Positions 26,835-34,922 of a stretch of DNA of 64,000 bases are shown in pieces (the first letter of the stretch is position 1; each line of letters opens with the position of its first letter). This DNA comes from Amycolatopsis sp. FBCC-B4732. GTDB taxonomy: Bacteria > Actinomycetota > Actinomycetes > Mycobacteriales > Pseudonocardiaceae. Location: the NCBI RefSeq assembly GCF_023008405.1, contig NZ_CP095376.1, forward strand, positions 8,846,501-8,910,500, in the 5' to 3' direction. The position numbers were made by a program, and so were the translations under genes. A model generated the notes under the pieces. The model was not told the origin of the DNA. It saw only the letters and a list, made by a program, of their open reading frames with translations, and searched no databases.

Positions 26835-26849
26835 TGACAACGGTTTCCA
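26835..26849 (+). promoter_or_regulatory. Candidate Zur box upstream of the zinc-uptake operon
   Basis: TGACAACGGTTTCCA is an imperfect 7-1-7 palindrome matching the layout of actinobacterial Zur boxes (TGAAAATGATTTTCA type), 23 bp before the ATG of the metal-binding lipoprotein gene. A TAAGGT sequence just upstream (26824-26829) could be the -10 element, so a bound repressor would block transcription. Confidence 0.5.
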
Positions 26850-26871
26850 TTAGCGTCTCCAGGAGTTCCGC

Positions 26872-27783
26872 ATGAGTTCCCGCCGCACCAGGAACGTGCT
26901 CGCCGCCGCTTCGGCCCTGTCCCTCTTCGCGCTGGCCGCGTGCTCCGGCGGGACATCCGGTTCCGACGGCGGCGCGCAGTCCGGTGGCTCCGAAAAGATC
27001 AAGGTCGTCGCCTCGACGGACGTCTGGGGCAGCGTCGTCAGCGCCGTCGGCGGCGACAAGGTCGAGGTCAAGTCGGTCATCCACGACCCGTCGGCCGACC
27101 CGCACTCCTACGAGACCACCGCCGACGACGCCCTCGCGGCGAAGGACGCGAAGCTGCTCCTGTCCAACGGCGGCGGGTACGACGAGTTCTTCGACAAGCT
27201 CACCGGCCAGGCCGGGGACGCCAAGAAGCTCGTCGCGTACGACATCGCCGCGACCGGCGACGAGAACGAGCACGTCTGGTACGACCTGCCGGGCGTCGGC
27301 AAGGTCGCCGACCAGCTCGCGGCGCAGCTCGGCGAGCTCCAGCCGGCGTCGAAGCAGGCGTTCACCGACAACGCGGCCGCGTTCAAGGCGAAGGCCGGCG
27401 CGCTGGAGAAGCGCCTCGGCGAGCTGGGTGCGTCGCACCCGGGCACGAAGGTCGTCGTCACCGAGCCGGTCGCGCACTACCTGCTCGAGAGCGCGAAGCT
27501 GACCGACGCGACGCCCAAGGCGTTCTCGGACGCGGTGGAGAACGACACCGACGTCCCGGCCGGCGCGGTGAACGAGTACCAGCAGCTCATCGCCACCAAG
27601 CAGGTCAAGGCGCTGATCAACAACGCGCAGACGGTCACCCCGCTGACCCAGGACGTCGTCGGGCGGGCGAAGGCCGCCGGGATCGGCGTCGTGGACGTGA
27701 CCGAGACGCTGCCGCAAGGTGTGACGGACTACATTGGCTGGATGACCGGGGAAGTGGACGCGCTGGCAGGAGCGTTGAAGTAG
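26872..27783 (+). CDS. znuA: Zinc/manganese ABC transporter substrate-binding lipoprotein (ZnuA-like)
   Basis: 303 residues of the cluster A-1 (TroA/ZnuA) family. The signal peptide ends in a lipobox (ALAAC at residues 19-23), so the protein is membrane-tethered. Metal-ligand candidates are His in DPHSYETTADDALAAKD, His in NEHVWYDLPGVGKVADQL, and the C-terminal domain sequence VTEPVAHYLLESAKL. The long interdomain helix ALEKRLGELGASHPGTKVVV is typical. The strong AGGAG at 26861 supports the start. It heads a three-gene operon with an ATPase 2 bp later. Zinc is favoured over manganese because of the Zur-like box and the His-rich tail of the ATPase. Confidence 0.87.
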   Translation: MSSRRTRNVLAAASALSLFALAACSGGTSGSDGGAQSGGSEKIKVVASTDVWGSVVSAVGGDKVEVKSVIHDPSADPHSYETTADDALAAKDAKLLLSNGGGYDEFFDKLTGQAGDAKKLVAYDIAATGDENEHVWYDLPGVGKVADQLAAQLGELQPASKQAFTDNAAAFKAKAGALEKRLGELGASHPGTKVVVTEPVAHYLLESAKLTDATPKAFSDAVENDTDVPAGAVNEYQQLIATKQVKALINNAQTVTPLTQDVVGRAKAAGIGVVDVTETLPQGVTDYIGWMTGEVDALAGALK

Positions 27784-27785
27784 CC

Positions 27786-28631
27786 ATGTCTCCTGTCTCC
27801 GACGACGTACGCCCCGCGGTCCGGGTCCGCGGGGCGGGTCTGGCGTTCGGCCCCCGGACCCTCTGGTCGGGCCTGGACCTGGTCGTCGAGCCGGGCGAGT
27901 TCCTCGCCGTCCTCGGCCCGAACGGGTCCGGCAAGAGCAGCCTGCTGAAGGCGCTGCTCGGCATGCAGGACCTCTCGGCGGGCACGGTCGAGATCGCCGG
28001 CGGCCGCCCGGGCGGCGCGAACCGCAAGATCGGCTACATCCCGCAGCAGCGCGCGATCGACGAGTCGCTGACGCTGCGCGGCGTCGACCTGGTCGGGCTG
28101 GGCCTCGACGGCCACCGCTGGGGCCCCGGCCTGTTCGGCATGGCGGCCCGGCGCCGCCTCGTCGCCGAAGCGATCGACGCGGTGGGCGCGACCCGGTACG
28201 CGAAGCAGCCGGTCGGGCGCCTGTCCGGCGGTGAGCAGCAGCGGCTGCGGGTGGCGCAGGCCCTGGTCGGCGACCCCGAGGTGCTGCTCTGCGACGAGCC
28301 GCTGCTGTCGCTCGACCTGGCGCACCAGCGCGCGATCAGCGAGCTGATCGACCGCCGCCGGCGCACGGCCGACACCGCGGTGCTGTTCGTCACGCACGAG
28401 ATCAACCCGGTGCTGCCGTTCGTCGACCGCGTGCTGTACCTGGTCAACGGCTCGTTCCGGATCGGCAAGCCGGACGAGGTCATGACCACGGCCACCCTGT
28501 CCGAGCTGTACGGGACCCGCGTCGAGGTGCTGAAGGTGGGCGGGCAGATCCACATCGCGGGCGCGCAGAGCGCGTTGTGCGAGGAGGAGCCGCACCACCA
28601 CGAACACGACGTCGAAGAGCAAGTGGGCTGA
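27786..28631 (+). CDS. znuC: Zinc/manganese ABC transporter ATP-binding protein (ZnuC-like)
   Basis: 281 residues with Walker A GPNGSGKSSLLKALLG, Q-loop YIPQQRAI, signature LSGGEQQRLRVAQAL, Walker B VLLCDEPLLSLDLAHQ and the H-loop LFVTHEINPVLPF. The final 15 residues (EEEPHHHEHDVEEQ) form an acidic, histidine-rich tail that may bind metal. It sits 2 bp after the binding-protein gene and 3 bp before the permease gene. Substrate assignment follows the operon. Confidence 0.9.
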   Translation: MSPVSDDVRPAVRVRGAGLAFGPRTLWSGLDLVVEPGEFLAVLGPNGSGKSSLLKALLGMQDLSAGTVEIAGGRPGGANRKIGYIPQQRAIDESLTLRGVDLVGLGLDGHRWGPGLFGMAARRRLVAEAIDAVGATRYAKQPVGRLSGGEQQRLRVAQALVGDPEVLLCDEPLLSLDLAHQRAISELIDRRRRTADTAVLFVTHEINPVLPFVDRVLYLVNGSFRIGKPDEVMTTATLSELYGTRVEVLKVGGQIHIAGAQSALCEEEPHHHEHDVEEQVG

Positions 28632-28634
28632 GTC

Positions 28635-29516
28635 TTGGATCTGTTCGACTTCGGCAAGACCTGGGAGCTGATCACCGAGCTGTCCGGGGTGCAGACCGCA
28701 CTGGTGGCGGCGGTGATCCTCGGCCTGGTGGCCGGCGTGATGGGCCCCCTGATCGTGATGCGGCGCATGTCGTTCGCGGTGCACGGCACGTCCGAGCTGG
28801 CCTTCACCGGCGGCGCGGCGGCCCTGCTGCTCGGCATCGGCGTCGAGTACGGGGCGCTGATCGGCGCGGTGGCGGCGGCCCTGCTGCTGGGCATCCTGGG
28901 CGCGCGCGACGCGGACCGCGACTCGGTGATCGGCGTGATCCTGTCGTTCGGCCTCGGCATGGGCGTGCTGTTCCTGTCGTTCTACAAAGGACGGTCCGGG
29001 AACAAGTTCGGCATCTTGACCGGGCAGATCATCACGATCGATTCGACGAACCTGACGTTGTTCGTGGTGTCTTCGGTGGTCGTGCTCGCCGTGCTGGCGT
29101 TGGTGTACCGGCCGTTGCTGTTCGCTTCGGTGGACCGGAACGTGGCGGTGGCGCGCGGGGTGCCGGTGAAGACGCTGACCGTGGTGTTCGCCCTGCTGGT
29201 GGGCGTTTCGACGGCGCTGAGCGTGAAGGTCGTCGGATCGCTGCTGGTGGTCGCGTTGATGGTGACCCCGGCCGCGGCGGCCGCGCGCGTGACGGCGTCG
29301 CCGTGGAAGGCCACGGTGCTTTCGGTGGTGTTCGCGGAGGTGGCGGCGATCGGCGGAATCGTGCTGTCCCTGGCCCCGGGCCTGCCGGTGAGCGCGTTCG
29401 TGACGGCGATTTCGTTCCTGATCTACGTGGTGTGCCGGGTCATCGCCTGGCAGCGCGACCGCCGGACGAGGGTCCGGGCGGTCGACCCGGCCCCGGACCT
29501 CGTCGCGGCTGCCTGA
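28635..29516 (+). CDS. znuB: Zinc/manganese ABC transporter permease (ZnuB-like)
   Basis: 293 residues of the ABC-3 family with eight or so membrane segments, including VQTALVAAVILGLVAGVMGPL, the conserved coupling stretch MRRMSFAVHGTSELAFTGGA and VVGSLLVVALMVTPAAAA. The basic C-terminus (AWQRDRRTRVRAVD) is cytoplasmic. It is translated from a TTG at 28635 three bases after the ATPase stop. It completes the znuABC operon. The next gene is convergent, its stop codon abutting this one. Confidence 0.9.
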   Translation: MDLFDFGKTWELITELSGVQTALVAAVILGLVAGVMGPLIVMRRMSFAVHGTSELAFTGGAAALLLGIGVEYGALIGAVAAALLLGILGARDADRDSVIGVILSFGLGMGVLFLSFYKGRSGNKFGILTGQIITIDSTNLTLFVVSSVVVLAVLALVYRPLLFASVDRNVAVARGVPVKTLTVVFALLVGVSTALSVKVVGSLLVVALMVTPAAAAARVTASPWKATVLSVVFAEVAAIGGIVLSLAPGLPVSAFVTAISFLIYVVCRVIAWQRDRRTRVRAVDPAPDLVAAA

Positions 29517-29517
29517 G

Positions 29518-29803
29518 CTACTGCACCTGGAGCGTGTCGCTGATCGCGATGCTGTCCGAGTTCGGGTACCGATGGCCTGGTAGGCGGCCCGGACCCGGGT
29601 CCGGACGCACGGATTTGCAGAAGGTGCAGACACCGGACTTGTAGAAGCCGATGTTGACCTCGCCCGGCACCCAGGTGATGTCGCCGGCGTTTCCGAGTGC
29701 GACGGTGAAGTACACCTCGCGCGACACCCGCACCCGCGAACAGGCCGGTGAGCGAAAGAACGACCGCGGTGGCGAACCGTTTCAGGCGGATCGCCGCGGT
29801 CAC
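29518..29803 (-). pseudogene. Small secreted protein, apparently split by a frameshift after its signal peptide
   Basis: Two frames together make one sensible protein. From a GTG at 29803, directly behind the DUF445 stop, the frame reads a signal peptide (MTAAIRLKRFATAVVLSLTG, then LFAGAGVA). From about 29733 the protein-like sequence continues one base out of phase as EVYFTVALGNAGDITWVPGE and SGVCTFCKSV to a stop at 29518. Continuing the first frame gives only arginine-rich shadow sequence. The mature part, about 65 residues with one Cys pair, is not recognised. Either the gene is broken or there is a one-base sequence error near 29733. Confidence 0.5.
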
Positions 29804-29807
29804 CCGG

Positions 29808-31016
29808 TCAGCCGAGCATGAGCAGGACCTGCAGCTCCCCGACCACGAACCCGATCACCCCGCCGACGGCGATGAGCTTCCACTCGTCCTGCCGGAACGC
29901 GGGCCGCAGCAACCCCTCGAACTCCAGCGGCGTCAACGCCAGCATCCGCTGCTCGATCACCTTCGCGACGTCCATCGCCTCGGTCAGGTAGCCCTCGGCG
30001 TACCGGGCCGTGTCGGGCAGCTGCTCCAGCGCCTTCACCGTCGCCGCGTGCTTCATGTCCTTCAGGCGCGTGCCGCCCAGCGTCCGGGACAGGGGCATCT
30101 GCTTGTCGACCGCCTCCGACACCAGGTGCTCCACCAACGCCGCCAGGCGGTCGGCGCGCGGGCCACGCAGGACCGCGTCCAGCAGGTTCTGGACCGTCAG
30201 GACCTCGGTCGCGATCAGCTCGCCGTACTGGCGCGCCACCTCCGCGCGCCGGCGCTGGAACTTGCCCTGGAAGATCACCCGGCCGACGCGGACCGGCTCG
30301 CGGGGGACGAAGATCAGCTTGATCGCCAGCCAGTCGGTGAACAGCCCGATCGCGCCGCCGAAGACCGGCAGCACCCACGGCTCGCGCGTCAGCGCCCACA
30401 CGATCGTCTGGACCAGGCCCAGCCCGAAGCCGAAGTAGATCCCCATCCGCGCGATGAACGCCATCTCCGGGCGGGACGTCTCGCGGATCAGCCGGACCAG
30501 CAGCGCCTTGTCGCGCGTCAGCCGCTGGACCGTCATGTGCTGGACGTCGAGCACCTCGTCGAGGTTCTCGCGGACGTCGTCGAGGAACTCCCGCACCATC
30601 CTCGGCGCCGACATCTGGACCTGCTTGATCAGCATTTCCTGGGCGAGCGTCGGCAGGACCTCCCACAGCCGCGGGTGGTGTTCGGCGAGCACCTCGCGCG
30701 CGATGTGGTCGACCGCGCGCAGCAGCGGTTGCTCCAGCTCGGTCGTGATGATCACCGGGTCGATCCGGTCGAGCACCTCGCGCAGGTCGAGGAGGTTCTC
30801 GGTCAGCAGCTCGGTAGCGACCGCCGCCATCCGGCCGCCGTGCTTCGGGACGACGCCCTGCCAGCCGAGCAGCGGCGGGATCCCGACGAAGTCGAGGGGC
30901 CGGAACATCATCTCGATGGCGACGCGCTTGGTGACGTACCCGATCAGCGCCGCGATGAACGGCATCGCCGCGTAGACCGGCCAGTGCGCGGCGAGGTCGT
31001 TCAGGACAGCGTCCAA
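29808..31016 (-). CDS. DUF445 family membrane protein, copy 1
   Basis: 402 residues. The N-terminal membrane segment PVYAAMPFIAALIGYVTKRV leads into the family motif AIEMMFRPLDFVG. A long helical region follows, with LWEVLPTLAQEMLIKQVQMS and DNLDEVLDVQ-type repeats. Another pair of membrane segments lies in the middle (GIYFGFGLGLVQTIVWALTR; PVFGGAIGLFTDWLAIKLIF), and the C-terminal hydrophobic helix is KLIAVGGVIGFVVGELQVLL. The function of DUF445 proteins is unknown. It is the last of three tandem paralogues and is followed by the broken secreted-protein gene 4 bp later. Confidence 0.85.
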   Translation of the reverse strand: MDAVLNDLAAHWPVYAAMPFIAALIGYVTKRVAIEMMFRPLDFVGIPPLLGWQGVVPKHGGRMAAVATELLTENLLDLREVLDRIDPVIITTELEQPLLRAVDHIAREVLAEHHPRLWEVLPTLAQEMLIKQVQMSAPRMVREFLDDVRENLDEVLDVQHMTVQRLTRDKALLVRLIRETSRPEMAFIARMGIYFGFGLGLVQTIVWALTREPWVLPVFGGAIGLFTDWLAIKLIFVPREPVRVGRVIFQGKFQRRRAEVARQYGELIATEVLTVQNLLDAVLRGPRADRLAALVEHLVSEAVDKQMPLSRTLGGTRLKDMKHAATVKALEQLPDTARYAEGYLTEAMDVAKVIEQRMLALTPLEFEGLLRPAFRQDEWKLIAVGGVIGFVVGELQVLLMLG

Positions 31017-31052
31017 TCCGACCTCCTCATGCCGAGAGCGAAACCGTACCGG

Positions 31053-32261
31053 CTACCCGAGCAGCGCGAGCACCTGCAGCTCGCCGACGAGCCCGCCGAT
31101 CACCGCGCCGACGGCGATCAGCTTCCACTCGTCCTGCCGGAACGCCGGCCGCAGCAGCTGCTCGAACTCCAGCGCGCTCAGCTTCTTCATCCGGTCGACG
31201 ATCGTGTTCCGCACGTCGAGCGCGTTGATCGCGTAGTTCTCGGCGTACCGGATCGTCTCCGGGACGCGCTCCGCGGCCTTCGCCGCCGCCGTCTGCTTCA
31301 TCTCCTGGAACTTCTTCGTCCCGACGGCGATGGCCACGAACGGCTTGACGACGCTGGCCTGCGCGTCGATCGTCTTCTGCACCTCGCGCGTGATCATCGC
31401 GAACAGCTTGTCGGACTTCGGCCCGCGCAGCACGGCTTCCAGCAGGTGGGGAATGGTGATGATCTCGCGCGCGATCATGTCGCCGTAGTCGGCGGCGACC
31501 TGGTCGCGGCGCTTCTGGAAGATGCCCTGCCAGGTGTAGAGGCCGAGGAACCGGCGCGGCTCGCGCGGCAGGAAGATCATCTTCAGGGCGAGCCAGTCGG
31601 TGAGCCAGCCGATGCCGAGGCCGAACAGCGGGAGCACGATCGGCGACTTCGTCAGCGCCCACACCACCAGCTGCACGCAGCCGAGGATGAACCCGAACCA
31701 GATCCCCGAGCGCGCGATGAACCGCATCTCCGGCCGCGAGATGTCGCGGATCAGCCGGTTCAGCAGCGCCTTGTCGCGGACGAGGTTCGTCACGACCATG
31801 TGCTTGAGGTCGAGGACGTCCTCGATGTTGTCGGCGATCTCCCGCATGATCTTCGTGATCGCCTTCGGCGCCTCGGCCTGGACGCGCTTGAGCAGCAGCT
31901 GCTGCGCGCCGTTCGGCAGGACCTCCCACAGCCGGGGCTGGTAGGTCTCCATCACGTCCCGGGTGACGTCCTCGACGACCCGCAGCAGCGGCTGCTCGAT
32001 CTCCTTCGCCACCTGCGCCGGGTCCAGCCGGGCGAAGATCTCCTTGGGGTCGACGAGGTTCGTCGTCAGCATCTCGGTGGCGGTGGCCGCCATCCGCTCG
32101 GCGTTGGCCGGCAGCACGCCCTGCCAGCCGAAGGGTTTGACGCCGACGAACTCGAGGGGCCGGAACATCATCTCGATGGCGACGCGCTTGGTGACGTAGC
32201 CGATCAGCGCCGCGATGAACGGCATGGTGACGTACACCTGCCAGTGCGTGCCGAAGTCCAC
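31053..32261 (-). CDS. DUF445 family membrane protein, copy 2
   Basis: 402 residues with the same order of segments as its neighbours: VYVTMPFIAALIGYVTKRVA at the N-terminus, GIWFGFILGCVQLVVWALTK and LFGLGIGWLTDWLALKMIFL in the middle, and KLIAVGAVIGGLVGELQVLA at the end. A stretch of about 74 bases covering the first membrane segment and the MMFRPLEF motif is identical in copy 1 apart from one base, evidence for recent duplication or gene conversion. It starts 23 bp after copy 3 ends, so the three are probably one transcript. Confidence 0.85.
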   Translation of the reverse strand: MDFGTHWQVYVTMPFIAALIGYVTKRVAIEMMFRPLEFVGVKPFGWQGVLPANAERMAATATEMLTTNLVDPKEIFARLDPAQVAKEIEQPLLRVVEDVTRDVMETYQPRLWEVLPNGAQQLLLKRVQAEAPKAITKIMREIADNIEDVLDLKHMVVTNLVRDKALLNRLIRDISRPEMRFIARSGIWFGFILGCVQLVVWALTKSPIVLPLFGLGIGWLTDWLALKMIFLPREPRRFLGLYTWQGIFQKRRDQVAADYGDMIAREIITIPHLLEAVLRGPKSDKLFAMITREVQKTIDAQASVVKPFVAIAVGTKKFQEMKQTAAAKAAERVPETIRYAENYAINALDVRNTIVDRMKKLSALEFEQLLRPAFRQDEWKLIAVGAVIGGLVGELQVLALLG

Positions 32262-32284
32262 CCGCGCACGCTATCGGCCCGTGA

Positions 32285-33502
32285 TCAGTGCAGCAGGAGC
32301 AGCACCTGGAGTTCACCCACCAGCCCACCGATGACCGCGCCGACGGCGATGAGCTTCCATTCGTCCTGCTTGAAGGCCGGCCGCAGGATCCCTTCGAACT
32401 CGATCGGCGTCAGCTGCCGCATCTTTTCGACGATCGTGTTCCGGACGTCGAGGGCGTCGGTGGCGTAGCTCTCGACGTGCTTCACCGTTTCGGGGAGGTA
32501 GGCGATGACCTTCGCCGCCGCCGCGCGCTTCATCTCCTGGTACTGCCGGCCGCCGATGGTGAGCGCGACCAGCGGCTTGGCGACGCTGGCCTGCCGGTCG
32601 ACCGTGCGCTGGACCTCGCGCGTGATCATCACGAACAGCTTGTCGGCGCGCGGCCCGGTGAGCACGGCCTCCAGCACGTTCCGCACGGTGAGCACCTCGT
32701 CGGCGATCAGCGCGCCGTAGTCGGCGGCGACCTCCTGGCGCCGCTTCTGGAACATGCCCTGCCAGCGGAAGAAGCCGAAGCCGCGCGGCTCACGCGGGTA
32801 GAAGATCATCTTGAGGGCGAGCCAGTCCGTGACGAAGCCCGTGACGAAACCGAAGATCGGCATGATCAGCGGCTCCTTCGTCAGCGCCCACGCGACGAAC
32901 TGGACGAGCCCGATCACGAAGCCGAACCCGATCCCGGACCGCGCGATGAACTTGAACTCGGGCGCGGCGACCTCGCGGATCAGTCGGCAGGTCAGCGACT
33001 TGTCGCGGACCATCGCGCTGATCAGCATGTCGTCGACGTCGAGGACGTCGTCGATGTTGGCCGAGACGTCCCGCACGAGCCGTTTGACGACGGCCGGCGC
33101 CTGCGCCTGGACCTGCTCGACGAGCAGCCGCTGCGCCCGCGTCGGCAGTAGTTCCCAGAGACGTGGCTGGTAGGTCTCCATGACTTCGCGGGTGACTTCT
33201 TCGACGGCCTTGAGCAGCGGCGGTTCGAGCTCTTTGACCATTTCTTCCGGATCGAGCCTGCTGAAGATCTCCTGCGGGTCGACGAGGTTGCGGGTCAGCA
33301 GGTCGACGGCGGTGGTGGCCATCCGCCGCGCGTTCGCCGGGATGACGCCCTGCCAGCCGAAGGGTTTGACGCCGACGAACTCCAGAGGCCGGAACATCAT
33401 CTCGATGGCCACCCGCTTGGTCAGGTAGCCGATCAAGGCGGCGATGAGCGGCATGGTGGCGTAGACGTGCCAGTGCGCGCCGATGTCGGCGAGTATGTCC
33501 AC
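32285..33502 (-). CDS. DUF445 family membrane protein, copy 3
   Basis: 405 residues, the first gene of the DUF445 triplet. Segments: VYATMPLIAALIGYLTKRVA then AIEMMFRPLEFVGVKPFGWQ; middle membrane pair GIGFGFVIGLVQFVAWALTK and IFGFVTGFVTDWLALKMIFY; C-terminal KLIAVGAVIGGLVGELQVLL. The soluble parts share patterns such as TRAQRLLVEQVQAQAP and GPRADKLFVMITREVQRTVD with copy 2. Its promoter should lie in the 130 bp separating it from the divergent coiled-coil gene. Confidence 0.85.
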   Translation of the reverse strand: MDILADIGAHWHVYATMPLIAALIGYLTKRVAIEMMFRPLEFVGVKPFGWQGVIPANARRMATTAVDLLTRNLVDPQEIFSRLDPEEMVKELEPPLLKAVEEVTREVMETYQPRLWELLPTRAQRLLVEQVQAQAPAVVKRLVRDVSANIDDVLDVDDMLISAMVRDKSLTCRLIREVAAPEFKFIARSGIGFGFVIGLVQFVAWALTKEPLIMPIFGFVTGFVTDWLALKMIFYPREPRGFGFFRWQGMFQKRRQEVAADYGALIADEVLTVRNVLEAVLTGPRADKLFVMITREVQRTVDRQASVAKPLVALTIGGRQYQEMKRAAAAKVIAYLPETVKHVESYATDALDVRNTIVEKMRQLTPIEFEGILRPAFKQDEWKLIAVGAVIGGLVGELQVLLLLH

Positions 33503-33631
33503 AATGGCCTCCTCGCCGTTAACCGCTGGTCAACAAGCTCAGGATGCCAGGTGTCACCGGGGGTTCCAATATCCGTGATGCATCCGTTTGGCGGTACGTG
33601 CGGACGGTCCCCGCCTCACTAAGGTGTGCCG

Positions 33632-34564
33632 ATGGTCGCGCCTGAGAAGCCCCAGTCCGCCCCGAAGACCACCCAGTTCGCGGTCGGTGTCCGCGGCTAC
33701 AACCAGCGCCAGGTCGACGAGCGTCTCGCCGAGCTGACCAAGGAGATGCGCGAGACGTCGCGCAGCCGCGACGAAGCCGTCGCGACGTCCTCGGACCTCA
33801 CGAAAGCCCTCTCGTACGCGCAGAAGGAGCTGGCCGAGACGAAGGCCGCCCTCGCCCGGATGAGCTCGAGCCCGTCCGGCGCCGGCGCGATGGCCGAGCG
33901 CGTCCGCATGATGATGCAGCTCGCGGAGGAGGAGATCGCGGACCTGCGCGCGGCGGCGGAGGCGGACGCGGCATCGACCCGCGACCAGGCGGACAAGTAC
34001 GCGCACGAGACCCGCCGCACGGCCGACAAGCTGGCGAAGGACGCGGAGGAGGACCGCGCCCGGATGCTGTCGGAGGCGAAGGGCGAGATCGAGAAGCTGA
34101 ACGCGGCGGCGGGTGCGAAGCGAGTCGAGCAGGCCGCGGCGGCGGAGCGAGCCCGCAAGGAAGCGGACGCGAAGGCCGAAGCCGCGGCGGCGGCCGCGCG
34201 GCAGGAGGCCGACCGGGTGGCTTCGGAGGAGCTGGCGCGGAAGAAGAAGGCCTTCGATGACGAGGTCTCGCGGAAGAAGCAGGAGACGGAGTCGGCGTTG
34301 ACTGCGGCCCGGGCCCAGCAGGCGGAGGCGGACCAGAACCGGAAGCTGGCGTTGGACCTGCGGCAGAAGGTCGCGGAGCGCATCGCGGCTACGGATGTGG
34401 CGGTCCAGGAAGCGATGCGGTTGCTGGCGCCGGTGGAGGAGACTCCGTCTGGCGGGGACCGCAAGCCGACCCCGGCTCCTGCTGCGGCTCCTGCTCCTGC
34501 TGCGGCTCCGAAGGCTTCCGCCCCGGCCCCGGCCCCGGCCCCGGCTCCGGCGGCGAAGGGCTGA
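33632..34564 (+). CDS. DivIVA-like coiled-coil protein with Pro/Ala tail
   Basis: 310 residues. The N-terminal QFAVGVRGYNQRQVDERLAE resembles the membrane-curvature-sensing start of DivIVA/Wag31 proteins (a GY-x-x-x-VD motif). Residues about 25-270 are almost unbroken coiled coil rich in Ala, Glu, Lys and Arg (EKEIADLRAAAEAD-type heptads). The tail is a low-complexity alternation of Pro and Ala (PAPAPAPAP). A role in polar growth or in scaffolding the envelope is inferred. The ATG at 33632 is preferred because AAGGTG lies 5 bases upstream. It is divergent from the DUF445 triplet and ends in a strong hairpin. Confidence 0.75.
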   Translation: MVAPEKPQSAPKTTQFAVGVRGYNQRQVDERLAELTKEMRETSRSRDEAVATSSDLTKALSYAQKELAETKAALARMSSSPSGAGAMAERVRMMMQLAEEEIADLRAAAEADAASTRDQADKYAHETRRTADKLAKDAEEDRARMLSEAKGEIEKLNAAAGAKRVEQAAAAERARKEADAKAEAAAAAARQEADRVASEELARKKKAFDDEVSRKKQETESALTAARAQQAEADQNRKLALDLRQKVAERIAATDVAVQEAMRLLAPVEETPSGGDRKPTPAPAAAPAPAAAPKASAPAPAPAPAPAAKG

Positions 34565-34596
34565 GCTGCGCGCGCGACCCACGAAACTTCGCGACC

Positions 34597-34627
34597 CGGC
34601 CCGGCGTCTCGTCGAGACGCCGGGCCC
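34597..34627 (+). terminator. Hairpin terminator after the coiled-coil gene
   Basis: Perfect arms gcccggcgtctc and gagacgccgggc with a three-base loop, 33 bp after the stop codon. No T run is present, as is common for GC-rich actinobacterial terminators. Confidence 0.75.
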
Positions 34628-34922
34628 ACCGCTTTTCACGCAGGCTGCTCGCTGCGGCGTGAATCCCCCGGTCGAGCAGGTCGTGATGAGCGGCGACCGC
34701 AAGTCCCCTCCGCCGGAAAGCTGAGTGGCATGTTCACGGCCTGGCCCATCGGCTTCGCGCGGGCGGTCCGTCACGGGATGAATCCCCGGTCGGGTGTGCT
34801 CCGGCCAATGGCTCGGCCCACGCCGTGGGGCGCATCACCCGGGTGGGGAGGTGGCCGAAGCTCGGGGGTGACTGGCAATCTGCACAGCAGTTGCTTGATC
34901 GCCCACGAGACGGGACCTGCGC
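34628..34922. other. Gene-poor stretch between coiled-coil gene and aldolase
   Basis: No convincing gene. A 12-codon open frame at about 34687 (MSGDRKSPPPES) echoes the SGGDRKPTPAP segment of the preceding coiled-coil protein and may be a decayed duplicate of its tail. The rest presumably holds the aldolase promoter; I see no clear operator. Confidence 0.4.
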
